This document shows positions 49,957 to 59,434 of a stretch of 64,000 nt of DNA, one piece after another. The notes beneath the pieces were generated by a model. It was not told where the DNA came from. It searched no databases and worked only from the letters and a program-made list of their open reading frames with translations. Both the position numbers and the translations under genes were made by a program. Numbering within the stretch: the first letter of the stretch is position 1; each line of letters opens with the position of its first letter. Location of the stretch: assembly GCA_964384025.1 (NCBI GenBank), contig CAYLJJ010000011.1, positions 35,099-99,098 of the forward strand, written 5' to 3'. The stretch comes from CAYLJJ01 sp964384025 (GTDB lineage Bacteria > Myxococcota_A > Bradymonadia > UBA7976 > UBA1532).

Positions 49957-50685
49957 ATGGAAAAGAACGGGAGAGTTGTACTGATCACCGGCGCCAACAA
50001 GGGTCTCGGAAAAGAAATCGCGCGGCAGCTCGGGGGCTTGGGGTACACGGTGGTGCTCACCTCACGCAACGAGGCGGCGGGTAAGGCGGTTGTTGAGGAG
50101 CTTCGCGACGCGGGGTGTGACGCTCATGTCGCACGCCTTGAGGTCACTAACCCTGATCACATCGCCAGCGTGGCGACCTACCTTGAAGAGACCTTCGGCA
50201 AGCTGGACGTGCTGGTGAACAACGCTGGCATCGCTCTGGAGTGGGATGGGGGCCCCACCACCGCCGAGAAGATGCGCAAGACCTTCGAGGTCAACGTCAT
50301 CGCTCCCTATATGATCACCGAGGCGCTGATCCCGCTTCTGACCAAGAGCGACGACGCACGGGTGATCAACCACTCCTCCATGCTCGGCTCGCTGGGGACA
50401 GCTGAGACTATGTGGAACCAAGTCAGCACCTTCATGGCTCCGGGGTACTCGGCGTCCAAAGCTGCGATCAACATGATCACAGTGATCCACGCCAAGCGTT
50501 TGGCCCCCCAGTCCATCGTTGTTGCCTCAGCGCACCCTGGTTGGGTCAAGACCGATCTGGGCACGAACGCGGCCCCCATGGAGGTCAGGGACGGCGCCAA
50601 GACCGTAGTGGAGATGGTGACCGTCTCTCGAGAGGAGTTCCCCTCCGGGCAGATGAGCCATATGGGTAAGCGTCTGCCCTGGTAG
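49957..50685 (+). CDS. short-chain dehydrogenase/reductase
   Basis: 242 residues with the classical SDR set: TGANKGLG (NADP/NAD site), NNAGIA, Ser in NHSSMLGSLG, and Y164-x3-K168 in YSASKAA, then HPGWVKTDLG. GGAGAG lies upstream of the ATG. It resembles carbonyl-reductase-like SDRs, in which the Arg after Ser in LTSRNEA suggests NADPH. Substrate unknown. Codon use is unusual against neighbours (many GAC/GTC/AAC and few Leu CTC/CTT patterns typical of the window), which hints at transfer. A broken protease gene lies directly downstream. Confidence 0.92.
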   Translation: MEKNGRVVLITGANKGLGKEIARQLGGLGYTVVLTSRNEAAGKAVVEELRDAGCDAHVARLEVTNPDHIASVATYLEETFGKLDVLVNNAGIALEWDGGPTTAEKMRKTFEVNVIAPYMITEALIPLLTKSDDARVINHSSMLGSLGTAETMWNQVSTFMAPGYSASKAAINMITVIHAKRLAPQSIVVASAHPGWVKTDLGTNAAPMEVRDGAKTVVEMVTVSREEFPSGQMSHMGKRLPW

Positions 50686-50759
50686 CTGTTGGGTTCTTTG
50701 AAGATCCACCACAGCCCACCTCTCGCGGCTTCATCCGCCACTTTGCCCTCTTCGTCGTG

Positions 50760-51179
50760 GACCTCAAGATCGAAATTTCTGGGGTCACGCCAGCCCCCGG
50801 TCGCACAGAGCACCTCATCTTCGGTGGCTCACCTCCTGACGCGCCCATACATGAAGCAGTCTTCTCACTTCACCAAGTTGCTCGAGGCAACGTCTACATT
50901 ACGCCTTCCTGTTCCGGCACGCTGATCGCTCCTGACGTTGTGCCGCCCACTGTGTGACCGAGGTTGAGGGGGCTGGGGTTAGGGTTCAACGAAGCCGACC
51001 CCGACTGCAACATCAGCCCCGCAAGCTGTGGCGATGGCGTCTGTAACCTCGGCGAGAGCTGCGATGGTCGCGACAGCACCATCGCCTGTGACTCAGACTG
51101 CCGCGGTCGCACCGGTGGCAAACCCTTGAGGCGGTTCTGTGAGGTCGAGGGCATCTGTGTCGGCGCTGGCTGCTCATAG
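50760..51179 (+). pseudogene. trypsin-like serine protease, frameshifted and internally deleted
   Basis: The frame from 50757 reads IFGGSPPDAPIHEAVFSLHQ and then CSGTLIAPDVV, which matches the N-terminal strand and the CSGTLI block of S1 proteases. At 50943 the frame breaks: the expected V-L-T-A-H-C is read in another frame as AHCVTEVE (50945 onward) after a 4-base (or 7-base) deletion. A stop follows at 50955. The Asp and GDSGGP Ser regions are absent. From 50964 the original frame resumes with a Cys-rich C-terminal tail (CGDGVCNLGESCDG). Such Cys tails are common on secreted proteases in these bacteria. The remains are not translatable into an active enzyme. Confidence 0.6.
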
Positions 51180-51213
51180 CCCTCAGCTCTACTCCTCGCG
51201 AGCGACCCCACCT

Positions 51214-51423
51214 CTACAACTCCATGAGCCCCTCGCTCCCATCGCCCTCAAGGGCAAGCTCCTGGGCCGCAAAGAGGGTGCTCTTCCGCCATAAGAGTGT
51301 CTCTCTACCGAGCGTGCCAACCCAAAGCTGAGTATCATCACCCGCGTCAGCGGAGAGGGACTTCTCAACCATCTCAACGCTCAGTTCCTTGAATGAGAGT
51401 GTTTGTTCTTTCGCTATCTTCAT
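51214..51423 (-). CDS. possible small hypothetical protein
   Basis: A 69-residue open frame from ATG (51423), beginning MKIAKEQTLSFKELSVEMVE. It has no clear ribosome-binding site and no recognised family. It may instead be a decayed fragment, given the broken gene next to it. The rest of 51180-51601 holds no other gene I can support, only a rising AT content towards 51540. Confidence 0.25.
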   Translation of the reverse strand: MKIAKEQTLSFKELSVEMVEKSLSADAGDDTQLWVGTLGRETLLWRKSTLFAAQELALEGDGSEGLMEL

Positions 51424-51601
51424 ATGAATGATCGTATTTTCTCTGGTACAGCTCGGAGTCTGGGGATTATGGCAGAAAAAACCTACAACTAACAATATCA
51501 CATCTGCAAAAGGTCTACTTATTTTTTTGTGTATGACAAAAAACTTCTAATTCAGACTGTTTTGGTTTAATATAGGGCCCTACATCATCCAAGGACCTTT
51601 G

Positions 51602-52858
51602 ATGAGTAAAGCATTTCGAAAGCTGGAGAGCCTCGCTGAGAGAGCACCCTCCAAGAACCACTGGGCAACGATCATCAGCTTGATGGACAAGTTCTCTGTC
51701 AGCTTCCAGGCCAAGGCGGTCGCGCGCTTCGAGGAAGTCACCTCCCACTGGCCTGTAGAGCTGCTGCCTTGGACGGAGCTTAATCACTGGCCGAGAGGCT
51801 TTACACCTTGGGCGATGGGTCCTGGTATGGAGCAGCGACGCTCACCCTCACATTGGACACAGGAGATTTATCGAGGCGAGCACGCACCCAAGCATCGCTT
51901 GATCCGCGTCTTTGACAGCTGCCTTCGCCTCAGGCGGGGAGAGAAGACGACCAACCTGCTTGCCCCTGAGTCTGAAGTGGAGCGAGTGGTTCAGTTGAAC
52001 TTTGATCAGGCGAGGATCCCCACGGCCTTTTTTAAGGCCCTGAAGGGTGAAGGAGCATGGCGGCGTTGGCGAACACTGCGGTTAGAGAGCTGTAATCTCA
52101 AACCTGGGCCACTTAAAGCGTTAGCGAAGGCTGAGCTGAGCGCCATGGAAGATTTGGGTCTCACTCAGGATTGCTTTGGGCCTGAGGGGGTTAAGGCGCT
52201 GCTCAAGGCACCTGGCTTCTCTGCGCTCAGAGGCCTCGACTTAGGGGGTAACTCTATCGGATCAGAAGGCGCCGCGCACCTCGCTCAAGCCCACTGGTTG
52301 CCCCAACTGGAGCGGCTGGGTTTGATAAACAATGGCCTCGATGATGAGGCGCTTAATCTCCTCACCGCGGGGGATCTCGGAGGGTTACGTTGGCTCGACC
52401 TCCGATACAACAACATCGGTGTATGTCCCAAGGGTTGGGTGTCTGGGCTCAGCGGCCTGCGCTCCCTCAACTTGGCCAGCACCTCAATCATGCCCTCTGG
52501 TTTAGAAACGCTGATCGATGGGCTGCCTGAGCTTGAAGACCTCTCTCTCAGTAAGGCAAAGATCGGTGACAGAGGCGCTGAGGTTATCGCCCAGGCTGAT
52601 CGTCGTTGGCGTTCGCTGGTCCTTGATGGCTGCCAGCTCAGCTCGGCAGGGCTCAAGGCGATCTTGATATCCCCCGTCGCTGTTGGCCTCAAGCGCCTGT
52701 TCTTGGGCTCCGGTCTAGATATGGAGAACGCTCGGCTTCTCTCTGAGGGCGCTTGCCCTGAGCTGGAATATCTCTGGTTCTATGGCCCTGAGACTGGAGA
52801 TGGAGCTACCAATCATATTCGAAACAGTTCCAATCTCAAGACAGCGCTCCCTTACTGA
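51602..52858 (+). CDS. leucine-rich-repeat protein (ribonuclease-inhibitor-like)
   Basis: 418 residues from the ATG at 51602, with AAGGA 6 bases upstream. No signal peptide. The first ~130 residues are unassigned and rich in Trp. From ~130 on, LRR units of the RI type repeat every 24-28 residues (LRGLDLGGNSIGSEGAAHLA, LERLGLINNGLDDEALNLL, LRWLDLRYNNIG, LRSLNLASTSIMPSGLETLI). This kind of LRR array mediates protein binding in the cytoplasm. It stands alone in a patch of gene remnants. Its partner is unknown. Confidence 0.85.
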   Translation: MSKAFRKLESLAERAPSKNHWATIISLMDKFSVSFQAKAVARFEEVTSHWPVELLPWTELNHWPRGFTPWAMGPGMEQRRSPSHWTQEIYRGEHAPKHRLIRVFDSCLRLRRGEKTTNLLAPESEVERVVQLNFDQARIPTAFFKALKGEGAWRRWRTLRLESCNLKPGPLKALAKAELSAMEDLGLTQDCFGPEGVKALLKAPGFSALRGLDLGGNSIGSEGAAHLAQAHWLPQLERLGLINNGLDDEALNLLTAGDLGGLRWLDLRYNNIGVCPKGWVSGLSGLRSLNLASTSIMPSGLETLIDGLPELEDLSLSKAKIGDRGAEVIAQADRRWRSLVLDGCQLSSAGLKAILISPVAVGLKRLFLGSGLDMENARLLSEGACPELEYLWFYGPETGDGATNHIRNSSNLKTALPY

Positions 52859-53145
52859 ACCAAAATTTTTGCTATATTTGCCCTGTTCAACCAAACATAT
52901 CATAGGAAACTTTCCAGGAGCTACAATAGCATCAGAAAGCGAAGAAACAGACGTGTCCTGGTCTGATATTGCAAAATCATGGGCTGTTATGCTGATTTTA
53001 TCGTTGAAACAGGAACAGCCTTGTATTATGGTTGCACTACCCATCGACAATTAAAGCCTCGAGATACGCGGACAATAAAAATAGAGCAACCACGAAATAC
53101 GACGAACTCAGTAGTTTTTATGGAAGGTGGATAGCACAGGTGCTA
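52859..53145. other. AT-rich intergenic stretch
   Basis: No gene could be supported here. Open frames on both strands are short and look unlike protein. The base composition is clearly lower in G+C than in the flanking genes. Confidence 0.5.
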
Positions 53146-53382
53146 CTACAAACTAATTCCATGATTACGAAGAAGGCGCTTGATCGCAATCAAGGCGGTC
53201 GGCAGTTTGGACTTAAGGCCTTGGGAGAGTTTTTGATAATTACCCACTGAGAGCACCTTATTATCATCATCCGAGAGTCGAAAGCCCGCTGACTTAAAGG
53301 CTTGGCGAAGTTCATCTCGTCGACGAGGCATAGTCAACCTGATCGCCTTTTCATAGACCTTTTGAGCAACATCAGTTCTCAT
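53146..53382 (-). CDS. small basic protein of unknown function
   Basis: 78 residues from the ATG at 53382, which AAAGG precedes by 6 bases. The protein is basic and helical (IRLTMPRRRDELRQAFKSAG, then SQGLKSKLPTALIAIKRLLR) with no Cys and no membrane helix. It starts 2 bases after the stop of the diiron-protein gene, so the pair forms an operon. It may be an accessory factor of that protein. No family recognised. Confidence 0.55.
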   Translation of the reverse strand: MRTDVAQKVYEKAIRLTMPRRRDELRQAFKSAGFRLSDDDNKVLSVGNYQKLSQGLKSKLPTALIAIKRLLRNHGISL

Positions 53383-53384
53383 AA

Positions 53385-54182
53385 TTAGCCTTTCTTGCAA
53401 GTTTCTATCCAATCTAGACGAATTCCATTTTTTTCAGCCAAACGGCCAACTTCATCTCCAACTTGAAGAGCATGAGCAGCTTCCATATAGGTTGGGATCT
53501 GCTCTTTCGGAATGATACATCCATGTTGAGGACAGAAACGTTCTATACCAGGCCCTTCAATGAGTTGTTCAATACGCTTAAGGGCGTATTCAAGAGCGCG
53601 TTTAGACCCTAGATACTGTCCAAGGAAAGTAGTCAAAAACTCGGGATATTCATCTCCAGCATATATGTTATCGGCAACGGTAAAACCTCCAAAAGCATCT
53701 GATGTGAAAAGAGACTGGGTCTGAGCATCATAGCTCACCATACTTCCAATAAAGTGTGCGTATGGTGTCATGAAGAACTGAATTTCTCGCCCACCCACGG
53801 AGATTTTATCCCCATCTTCAACGCCCATGATTTGAGAACGACATCCATAGTGCTGAATGAGGATGAGCGACTCGACCGAAGTAAAAATCCGTGCTTCTGG
53901 GCTGATCATGGGCTCGAGTAGAGGCATGGCGGCGCAGAGATCAGGATCTTGGTGCTGGACAACGATGTATTTGATCTGTTGCGGGTTGATCACAGCATGA
54001 ATTTTGCGCACCACGGTGGAGAAAAACTCTGGCTTGGCTGAGCCTGGATCGATGATCATGGCCTCATCGCCATTTACGATCAGGTAGGGAATATTAGCCC
54101 AAGAGTTTTGTTGGTCTTTGACTCCCAGGTGGAAAACACCTGGAGCCAACTCAACAGGTTTCAGGTCATCATACTGTAGCAT
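53385..54182 (-). CDS. ODP-type diiron metallo-beta-lactamase-fold protein
   Basis: 265 residues from the ATG at 54182; GGGAGG lies 6 bases upstream, so the earlier ATG at 54200 is rejected. The metal site follows the flavodiiron/ODP pattern: VQHQDPDLCAAMPLL, then YAHFIGSM, FTSDAFGG and FCPQHGCIIP. This is the oxygen-binding diiron protein family, in which a diiron centre senses or reduces O2; it is often found beside chemotaxis or signalling genes. No flavodoxin domain is fused. No membrane segment. The 78-residue gene follows. In the first ligand motif H-x-E/Q-x-D-x-D the second position is Gln, as is typical for ODP. Confidence 0.87.
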   Translation of the reverse strand: MLQYDDLKPVELAPGVFHLGVKDQQNSWANIPYLIVNGDEAMIIDPGSAKPEFFSTVVRKIHAVINPQQIKYIVVQHQDPDLCAAMPLLEPMISPEARIFTSVESLILIQHYGCRSQIMGVEDGDKISVGGREIQFFMTPYAHFIGSMVSYDAQTQSLFTSDAFGGFTVADNIYAGDEYPEFLTTFLGQYLGSKRALEYALKRIEQLIEGPGIERFCPQHGCIIPKEQIPTYMEAAHALQVGDEVGRLAEKNGIRLDWIETCKKG

Positions 54183-54493
54183 CGGTTCCCTCCCGCCCAT
54201 GAGGACAGTCCTGGAATGATAAGGTTACGGGCGAAATTTGAACATTTCCCTCTTTCGTCGAGAGCATACGCAAACTTGAAAAATACTGCATCTGGGGTGT
54301 GAGTGCTTGGGAGGGTGGCCAAGCCATCCTCCTCCTGCGCAGCCTCGTCCAGAGCAGCAGAGACGATGGTGCTTGGAATATGCTCAGGCCAGCTTTCCGC
54401 AAGAAGTTCCAAGTGGCTCAGGATAAAGAGCGTCTCAAATCCAGGAAGGCCGCTGCTTAGTTCACTCTGCCATGGCGGAGGAGCACCCCATCG
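54161..54493 (-). pseudogene. possible gene remnant (C-terminal fragment)
   Basis: A frame open from 54493 to the stop at 54161 without a credible start. It reads like protein (LPGFETLFILSHLELLAESW, then PSTHTPDAVFFKFAYALDER), but no family is recognised. It overlaps the ODP gene start by 22 bases. It looks like a leftover C-terminus of a decayed gene. The remaining part of 54183-54564 has no other gene. Confidence 0.3.
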
Positions 54494-54564
54494 CTATCTG
54501 AGAGGGCCCTTCCTCCTTCTCCAAGGAATGAGCTAAAAGAGATACCCTTGCTGAAGGTGTAGAT

Positions 54565-56469
54565 ATGCTGTTCTTGCTCTGTGGACTTCTCTTATTTCTC
54601 TCTCCTCCGACCACTCAAGAGCTGAAATCTCTGCGCAAAGAGCAGGGGAATTTGGTGATGGAGAGCATTCCGGAGATCCCTCAAGATCTCGCGCGGCGGG
54701 TGAATCAATATCTGGAGTATCGTCGCGCAGATCTCCAGGGCTGGGCGCCTGAGGGTGGTGTCTATCTGCTCACCCGCTTTGGAGAAACGCCACAGCTCCA
54801 CCACCTCGCGCGGCCCGATGGGGCGCGCCAGCAGCTCAGCTTTGGGGCGGAACCTATCTCTGAGGTAGCGATCTCTCCAGCACCAGGGAGGTTGCTCTTC
54901 ACTCAGGATCGAGGGGGCAGTGAGGGCTATCAGGTCTACCTGATGGACCGCAAAACAGGGCACAGCGAGCAGCTTACCCACAAGGGGCGCAACGGTGGCC
55001 TCCTTTGGGATCGCAAAGGAGAGCGCTTTATTTTCTATGGCACTGGGCGCAACGGTCGTGACTGGGACATCTATATGGGACGCTTAGATGAAGCCCCCAA
55101 GCTGCTCTTAGAGATGGAGGGGACTTGGCTCCCGATGGATTGGTCCTTTGATGGAGAGAGGGTGCTCCTGCTCCACTATGTAAGCATCACTCAATCTGGG
55201 CTCTATGCCCTTCACCTCAGAGATGGTCGTCTGGAGGTGCTGACCTCTGAGGAGGGCGCACATGAATTGGGACGCTTTGCTCCTGATGGCAGCCTCTATT
55301 ACAGCTCAGATCAAGGGAGCTCCTTTAAAGTGCTGCGGCGGCGCTTCCCTACAGGCGCGGATGAACCCCTCAGCGCTGATATCCCCTGGGATGTTAAGGA
55401 GATCGCCCTCTCTCCTGACGGCGCAGAGTTGGCCTTCCTCTGTAATGAAGGGGGGATGAGCCGCCTCTATCTCCAAGAGGGGCGTACGCGACGCGCCATA
55501 AAAACCCCTATTGGGCAGATCAGCACTCTACATTACAACAAAGAGGGCAAGTTGGCTTTCACCCTGGAGTCCGCCAAGAGCTCTGCGGATATCTTCAGCC
55601 TGGACTCAAAGGATGCTCTAGAGCGCTGGACTCAGAGTGAGATAGGCGGCATGAACCCCGAGGGCTTCATCGAGCCCAAACTGATCCACTACCCCAGCTT
55701 TGACCAGCATGAGGGAGCACCCCGCTCAATCCCCGCCTTCCTCTACCAAGCCTCCAACGAGGAGCTGCGGCCGGTGGTGATCTATATCCATGGAGGCCCT
55801 GAAGCTCAGTTTCGTCCCCGCTTCAGCTCCACCATTCAGTTTCTGGTGAAGGAGCTGGACTTCGTGGTCCTGGCCCCCAACGTGCGGGGCTCAGCGGGTT
55901 ATGGCAAAGAGTATCTGCGCTTGGACAACGGCTTCTTAAGGGAGGACTCGGTGAGGGACATTGGGGCGCTCCTGGATTGGATCAAGGATAAGCCCGGAAT
56001 GGACACGCAGCGGGTGGCGGTGGTGGGCGGCTCCTATGGAGGCTATATGGTCCTCGCCAGCCTGATCCATTTTCCAGAGCGCCTCAAGGCAGGGGTAGAT
56101 GTCGTGGGGATCAGCCACTTCCTCACCTTCCTTAAAAACACCAAAGATTATCGACGAGACTTGCGGCGGGTGGAGTATGGCGATGAGCGTGATCCCAAGA
56201 TGGCTCGCTTCTTAGAGCGCATCTCTCCGCTGAGCCGCGCCAAGGAGATCAAGGCCCCACTCTTTATCGTCCAGGGGATGAATGATCCTCGGGTGCCGGT
56301 CAGCGAGGCGGAGCAGATCCTCGCCGCTGTTCGAGGAGGGGGGCAGCCCGCTTGGTATCTGATGGCTAAGGATGAGGGCCACGGTTTCCGTAAGAAGCGC
56401 AACCGCGATGTCTATATGCAGACGATGATGCTTTTCCTAAAGACCCAGCTGGGAGAGGCCGCCAAGTGA
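54565..56469 (+). CDS. S9 family (prolyl oligopeptidase-type) serine peptidase
   Basis: 634 residues. A signal peptide-like start (MLFLLCGLLLFLSPPTTQE) suggests export. The N-terminal ~370 residues form a beta-propeller (repeats such as GGLLWDRKGERFIFYGTGR and ISPAPGRLLF). The C-terminal alpha/beta hydrolase has the triad Ser490 in GGSYGGYM, Asp574 in MNDPRVP and His606 in DEGHGF. HGGPEAQFRP supplies the oxyanion side. The propeller restricts substrates to short peptides. AAGGTG precedes the ATG. The gene is alone. Likely an acylaminoacyl peptidase/DPP-like enzyme that trims secreted peptides; the exact specificity is not known. Confidence 0.92.
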   Translation: MLFLLCGLLLFLSPPTTQELKSLRKEQGNLVMESIPEIPQDLARRVNQYLEYRRADLQGWAPEGGVYLLTRFGETPQLHHLARPDGARQQLSFGAEPISEVAISPAPGRLLFTQDRGGSEGYQVYLMDRKTGHSEQLTHKGRNGGLLWDRKGERFIFYGTGRNGRDWDIYMGRLDEAPKLLLEMEGTWLPMDWSFDGERVLLLHYVSITQSGLYALHLRDGRLEVLTSEEGAHELGRFAPDGSLYYSSDQGSSFKVLRRRFPTGADEPLSADIPWDVKEIALSPDGAELAFLCNEGGMSRLYLQEGRTRRAIKTPIGQISTLHYNKEGKLAFTLESAKSSADIFSLDSKDALERWTQSEIGGMNPEGFIEPKLIHYPSFDQHEGAPRSIPAFLYQASNEELRPVVIYIHGGPEAQFRPRFSSTIQFLVKELDFVVLAPNVRGSAGYGKEYLRLDNGFLREDSVRDIGALLDWIKDKPGMDTQRVAVVGGSYGGYMVLASLIHFPERLKAGVDVVGISHFLTFLKNTKDYRRDLRRVEYGDERDPKMARFLERISPLSRAKEIKAPLFIVQGMNDPRVPVSEAEQILAAVRGGGQPAWYLMAKDEGHGFRKKRNRDVYMQTMMLFLKTQLGEAAK

Positions 56470-56539
56470 GAGTGTGTTGCGCTGATGATCTGCTCCAGAG
56501 CCATCCTCAGCCAGCGGGGTATCTACGGTGAGATGAGAG

Positions 56540-59302
56540 TCAGGGCTTCCAGACTCGATCATATTTGAGACGTAGACCGCTCATCAGGCTGGCGCTGGGA
56601 TCATGCGCTCCTTCAACTTGGCCTCGATAGGCGAAGAGATCCAGGAAAATCCCCACTCCAAAGCCGCCAACCACCGGCAAATCCAGACCGCTGCGCAGGC
56701 GAAAGATCGCCCCCAATTCTGTTTCGCTGTCCTCTCCAATCTCTGGAATGTAGTAGCGCCCCTCCAGCTCTCCATACCACTCCAGCTTCTCCAGCTCTCT
56801 GCTGATCTCCAGTTGAGCCAGAAAGCCCAGCTCAGGATCTGAGATCTCCTCCGCGAAGTCACGGGCCATCACCGAGGCCAGACGAGCCTGCTTGATAAAC
56901 TCTCCACTCCAGAGCAAGCCCACCGCAGCCTCCCCGCGCTTTTTTCGAGGGTTCTCATCTGTGGGGGTGAACTCGGTGGCGAAGCTGAGGCTGCTGTAAG
57001 GGGTGCCGATCAAGAGATCCAGGCTGTGGAGCTGAAGCTCAGTGGAGAGCTGTAGCTCATCCAAGGTCTCCTGAGTTGGGGCCTCTTCGTAGCGGGCTTC
57101 AGCGAAGGCCCCATGGATCTGGTTGACCCAATCAAGGCGAGGGCTCTCTCGCCTCAGAGAAATATCCCCCTGGGCGCTAAAACTGACGTTTTGAGCGGTG
57201 CTCACGCGACTCTCCTTAACATCAGCATAGGGTCCCTGAGGTCCATGGTTGCTGTAGGTACTGGTCTCAAAAGAGAGCTCCTTTATATCCAAAACCCAGC
57301 GCCTCACTCGCTCCTCTCCCAGCGGTCGCAGCAGCTCAGGGATCTGCTCCGGCTCCTGCTCGGTCAGGTGCTCCATCTCCTGAATAAGCAGATCTCGAAC
57401 CTTTAAGTGTTTCTCTTCTAGGCTTTCGAGCCAGGCTCCCTCAAAAACTTTTTCAAAGCGGGGATCTCTCCAGAGGGCCTCTGTGCTCAACACCCGATAG
57501 CGCTCACGCTCATCAAGGGGGCGTCCTAAGATCTTGGGTGGATCTCCAGAGACAAGGCCAGTGACCTGTAGTTGAGCGCGATCTCTATGTTTGAGGAGGG
57601 TCTTTAAGCCCTTGGCCTTGAGCGAGAGCAGCACAACGTCGCCGGGGATGGGGATATTGATGATCGCCTCTAGGCGGCTGATCTCTCCCAAGAAGCTCTG
57701 TTGAAGCTCCAGCTCAGGGAGGATCACCACCTCCGCCGAGAAGCGACGACGCAGGAGGTTACTCAAGAGGTTCTGCCAGAGCCGTGCGCTCACCCTTGGG
57801 CGCAGCGTTGCTCCTGCTGCGCGCATCCGCTTTGTCCAAGGATCTGCCTCAAAGAGGGCGCTGAGCTGAGGATCTCCTGCGATGGCTGGCCCTTGATCGG
57901 GGAGGAGGAGTCGCTGAGCGGGCTGGAAGCTCTTCTGTCGCACCTTTTGGATCTGTTCTAGGAGCTTGAGCGCAGGAGGCTCCTCTCCCAAGACAGGCAG
58001 CGCTTGGCTCTCCAAGGAGCGAGGTCTCCAGCCCTGTTCTTGAGCCTCAAAGATGATATCCAAGAGCCCCAGGCGCCCCACCCCCGACTGAACGATGGGG
58101 AGCACACCTCCCTGTTGAATATCAGGGAGCAGCACGCGGCTGGGTTGAAGGCCCTGAAGAGAGAAATCCCCCAGGATCAGATCTGGGGCTTCGGGAGCGG
58201 AGGTCAGCCGCGCGCGGGCTTCAGGGGGTAGATGTCCAAAAGCCAAGGTCAGATCAGGACGGCGCCCTAGGCGCTCTTGAGCCCAGCGGAGCGCTGGCCC
58301 CATCTCGGGCCTTAGGATGCGCTGCGCTCCTAGGGCGCGGAGACGATCAGCTTCTCTCATCTCAGGGTTGAGGAAACCCACCAAGAGGATCTTAAGAGGG
58401 CCGAATGATTTGAGGCTCCAACCGGCAAAGGGGGGCTCTCCCTCGATGTTGGCGCCCAACACCTCAACTCCACTTTCTTGCGCCTCTCGCTGGAGGCGGT
58501 TGAGACCGAAGGCGATCTCAGCTGCTCCAGGCGCGATAGCGCTGAGCCCCATCTCTCGAAAGCTGCTCCAACTGTTTAGGCGCTGGCGGTCCGGACTGCC
58601 GGTCTGGATATAGCTAAAATCCTCAAGGTCCTCTCCAGCGGCCAAGATCAGCGTACGCTCAGGCTGCTCAGCCCTGAGGCGCTTGATGAAGCTTAGGCGC
58701 CGAGCCCCTTCATGGAGGGGGCGGCTTAGGCTAAAGAAGCGCCCCTCTCCAATGCGACCCTCAAAGAGGAAACGCAGCTCCCAGCTGTAGGGGTTGGGGT
58801 TTAGAGGCTCTTCAGCAACACAGCCGGGCAGCTCCAGCGCCATAAGCGCCTCTCCTTTCTGGTTGATAAAGCGCAGCAACCGCCCCTGAGCGGCTCTAAA
58901 ACCTCGCTTGCTGCTCAAGATCCGAGGGAGCGCCGGGCCATCGGGCAGCTCAAAGATCCACTCCCTGACGCTCTGCGCTAAGGGGAGCGCTCTCACTTGG
59001 CTACGGCGATAGGGAGCAGCGCTCAGAAACTCTCGAAACTCCTGGATAGAGAGCCCCCCTCTCTTAAAGAAGATCCGCCCTGCCTGAGCAAAAGCCCTGG
59101 GACCCTCAGCCAAACCCTCAAGCTGAATCTCAGGATCTTTATAGAGCAGTTCAGGGGCTTGATGCGCCCTGAGCTGTCCAGAGACTCCTCCTGTGTTCCC
59201 AAACCAGATCAGCCGTAGGTGTTCGCGAGGAGAGGGTTTGGGGATCGGGGGCATTTGAGCCAAGGAGATGTTGAAGAGGAGGAGGAGACCGAGGCATGGC
59301 AT
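56540..59302 (-). CDS. 5'-nucleotidase-like protein with degenerate active site, fused to beta-barrel-like C-terminus
   Basis: 920 residues with a signal peptide (MPCLGLLLLFNISLA). Residues ~25-420 follow the UshA/5'-nucleotidase plan, with EVLGANIEGEPPF matching its -SANI- block and DLTLAFGHLPPEARARL, then LILGDFS, the late metal motif. The expected D-x-H and G-N-H-E/D metal sites are lost: the first reads WFGNTGGVSGQL and the second PGAAEIAFG. Residues ~470-600 look like the 5'-nucleotidase C domain (LEAIINIPIPGDVVLLSLKA). The last ~270 residues are alternating strands, perhaps an outer-membrane barrel. It likely binds, but does not hydrolyse, a nucleotide or wall-derived ligand. Inferred from motif loss. 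Confidence 0.75.
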   Translation of the reverse strand: MPCLGLLLLFNISLAQMPPIPKPSPREHLRLIWFGNTGGVSGQLRAHQAPELLYKDPEIQLEGLAEGPRAFAQAGRIFFKRGGLSIQEFREFLSAAPYRRSQVRALPLAQSVREWIFELPDGPALPRILSSKRGFRAAQGRLLRFINQKGEALMALELPGCVAEEPLNPNPYSWELRFLFEGRIGEGRFFSLSRPLHEGARRLSFIKRLRAEQPERTLILAAGEDLEDFSYIQTGSPDRQRLNSWSSFREMGLSAIAPGAAEIAFGLNRLQREAQESGVEVLGANIEGEPPFAGWSLKSFGPLKILLVGFLNPEMREADRLRALGAQRILRPEMGPALRWAQERLGRRPDLTLAFGHLPPEARARLTSAPEAPDLILGDFSLQGLQPSRVLLPDIQQGGVLPIVQSGVGRLGLLDIIFEAQEQGWRPRSLESQALPVLGEEPPALKLLEQIQKVRQKSFQPAQRLLLPDQGPAIAGDPQLSALFEADPWTKRMRAAGATLRPRVSARLWQNLLSNLLRRRFSAEVVILPELELQQSFLGEISRLEAIINIPIPGDVVLLSLKAKGLKTLLKHRDRAQLQVTGLVSGDPPKILGRPLDERERYRVLSTEALWRDPRFEKVFEGAWLESLEEKHLKVRDLLIQEMEHLTEQEPEQIPELLRPLGEERVRRWVLDIKELSFETSTYSNHGPQGPYADVKESRVSTAQNVSFSAQGDISLRRESPRLDWVNQIHGAFAEARYEEAPTQETLDELQLSTELQLHSLDLLIGTPYSSLSFATEFTPTDENPRKKRGEAAVGLLWSGEFIKQARLASVMARDFAEEISDPELGFLAQLEISRELEKLEWYGELEGRYYIPEIGEDSETELGAIFRLRSGLDLPVVGGFGVGIFLDLFAYRGQVEGAHDPSASLMSGLRLKYDRVWKP

Positions 59303-59434
59303 AGAGAGAAGCTCACATCAAAAGGGTGCATAAGGAGCACACATCTCCTCTCAATTGATCGCTGCGTCAAGCCTGAGAGAGAAGCCAAACACCCTTCAGA
59401 AAAAGGGAAAGTCTTTCACGGGTGCTTTTGGCGA

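Noticed and set aside
50307..50813. Minus-strand frame with a protein-like stretch (DLEVHDEEGKVADEAARGGL)
   Set aside because: It is largely antisense to the SDR gene and has no ribosome site. The protein-like part covers only ~120 bases, so a remnant cannot be shown.
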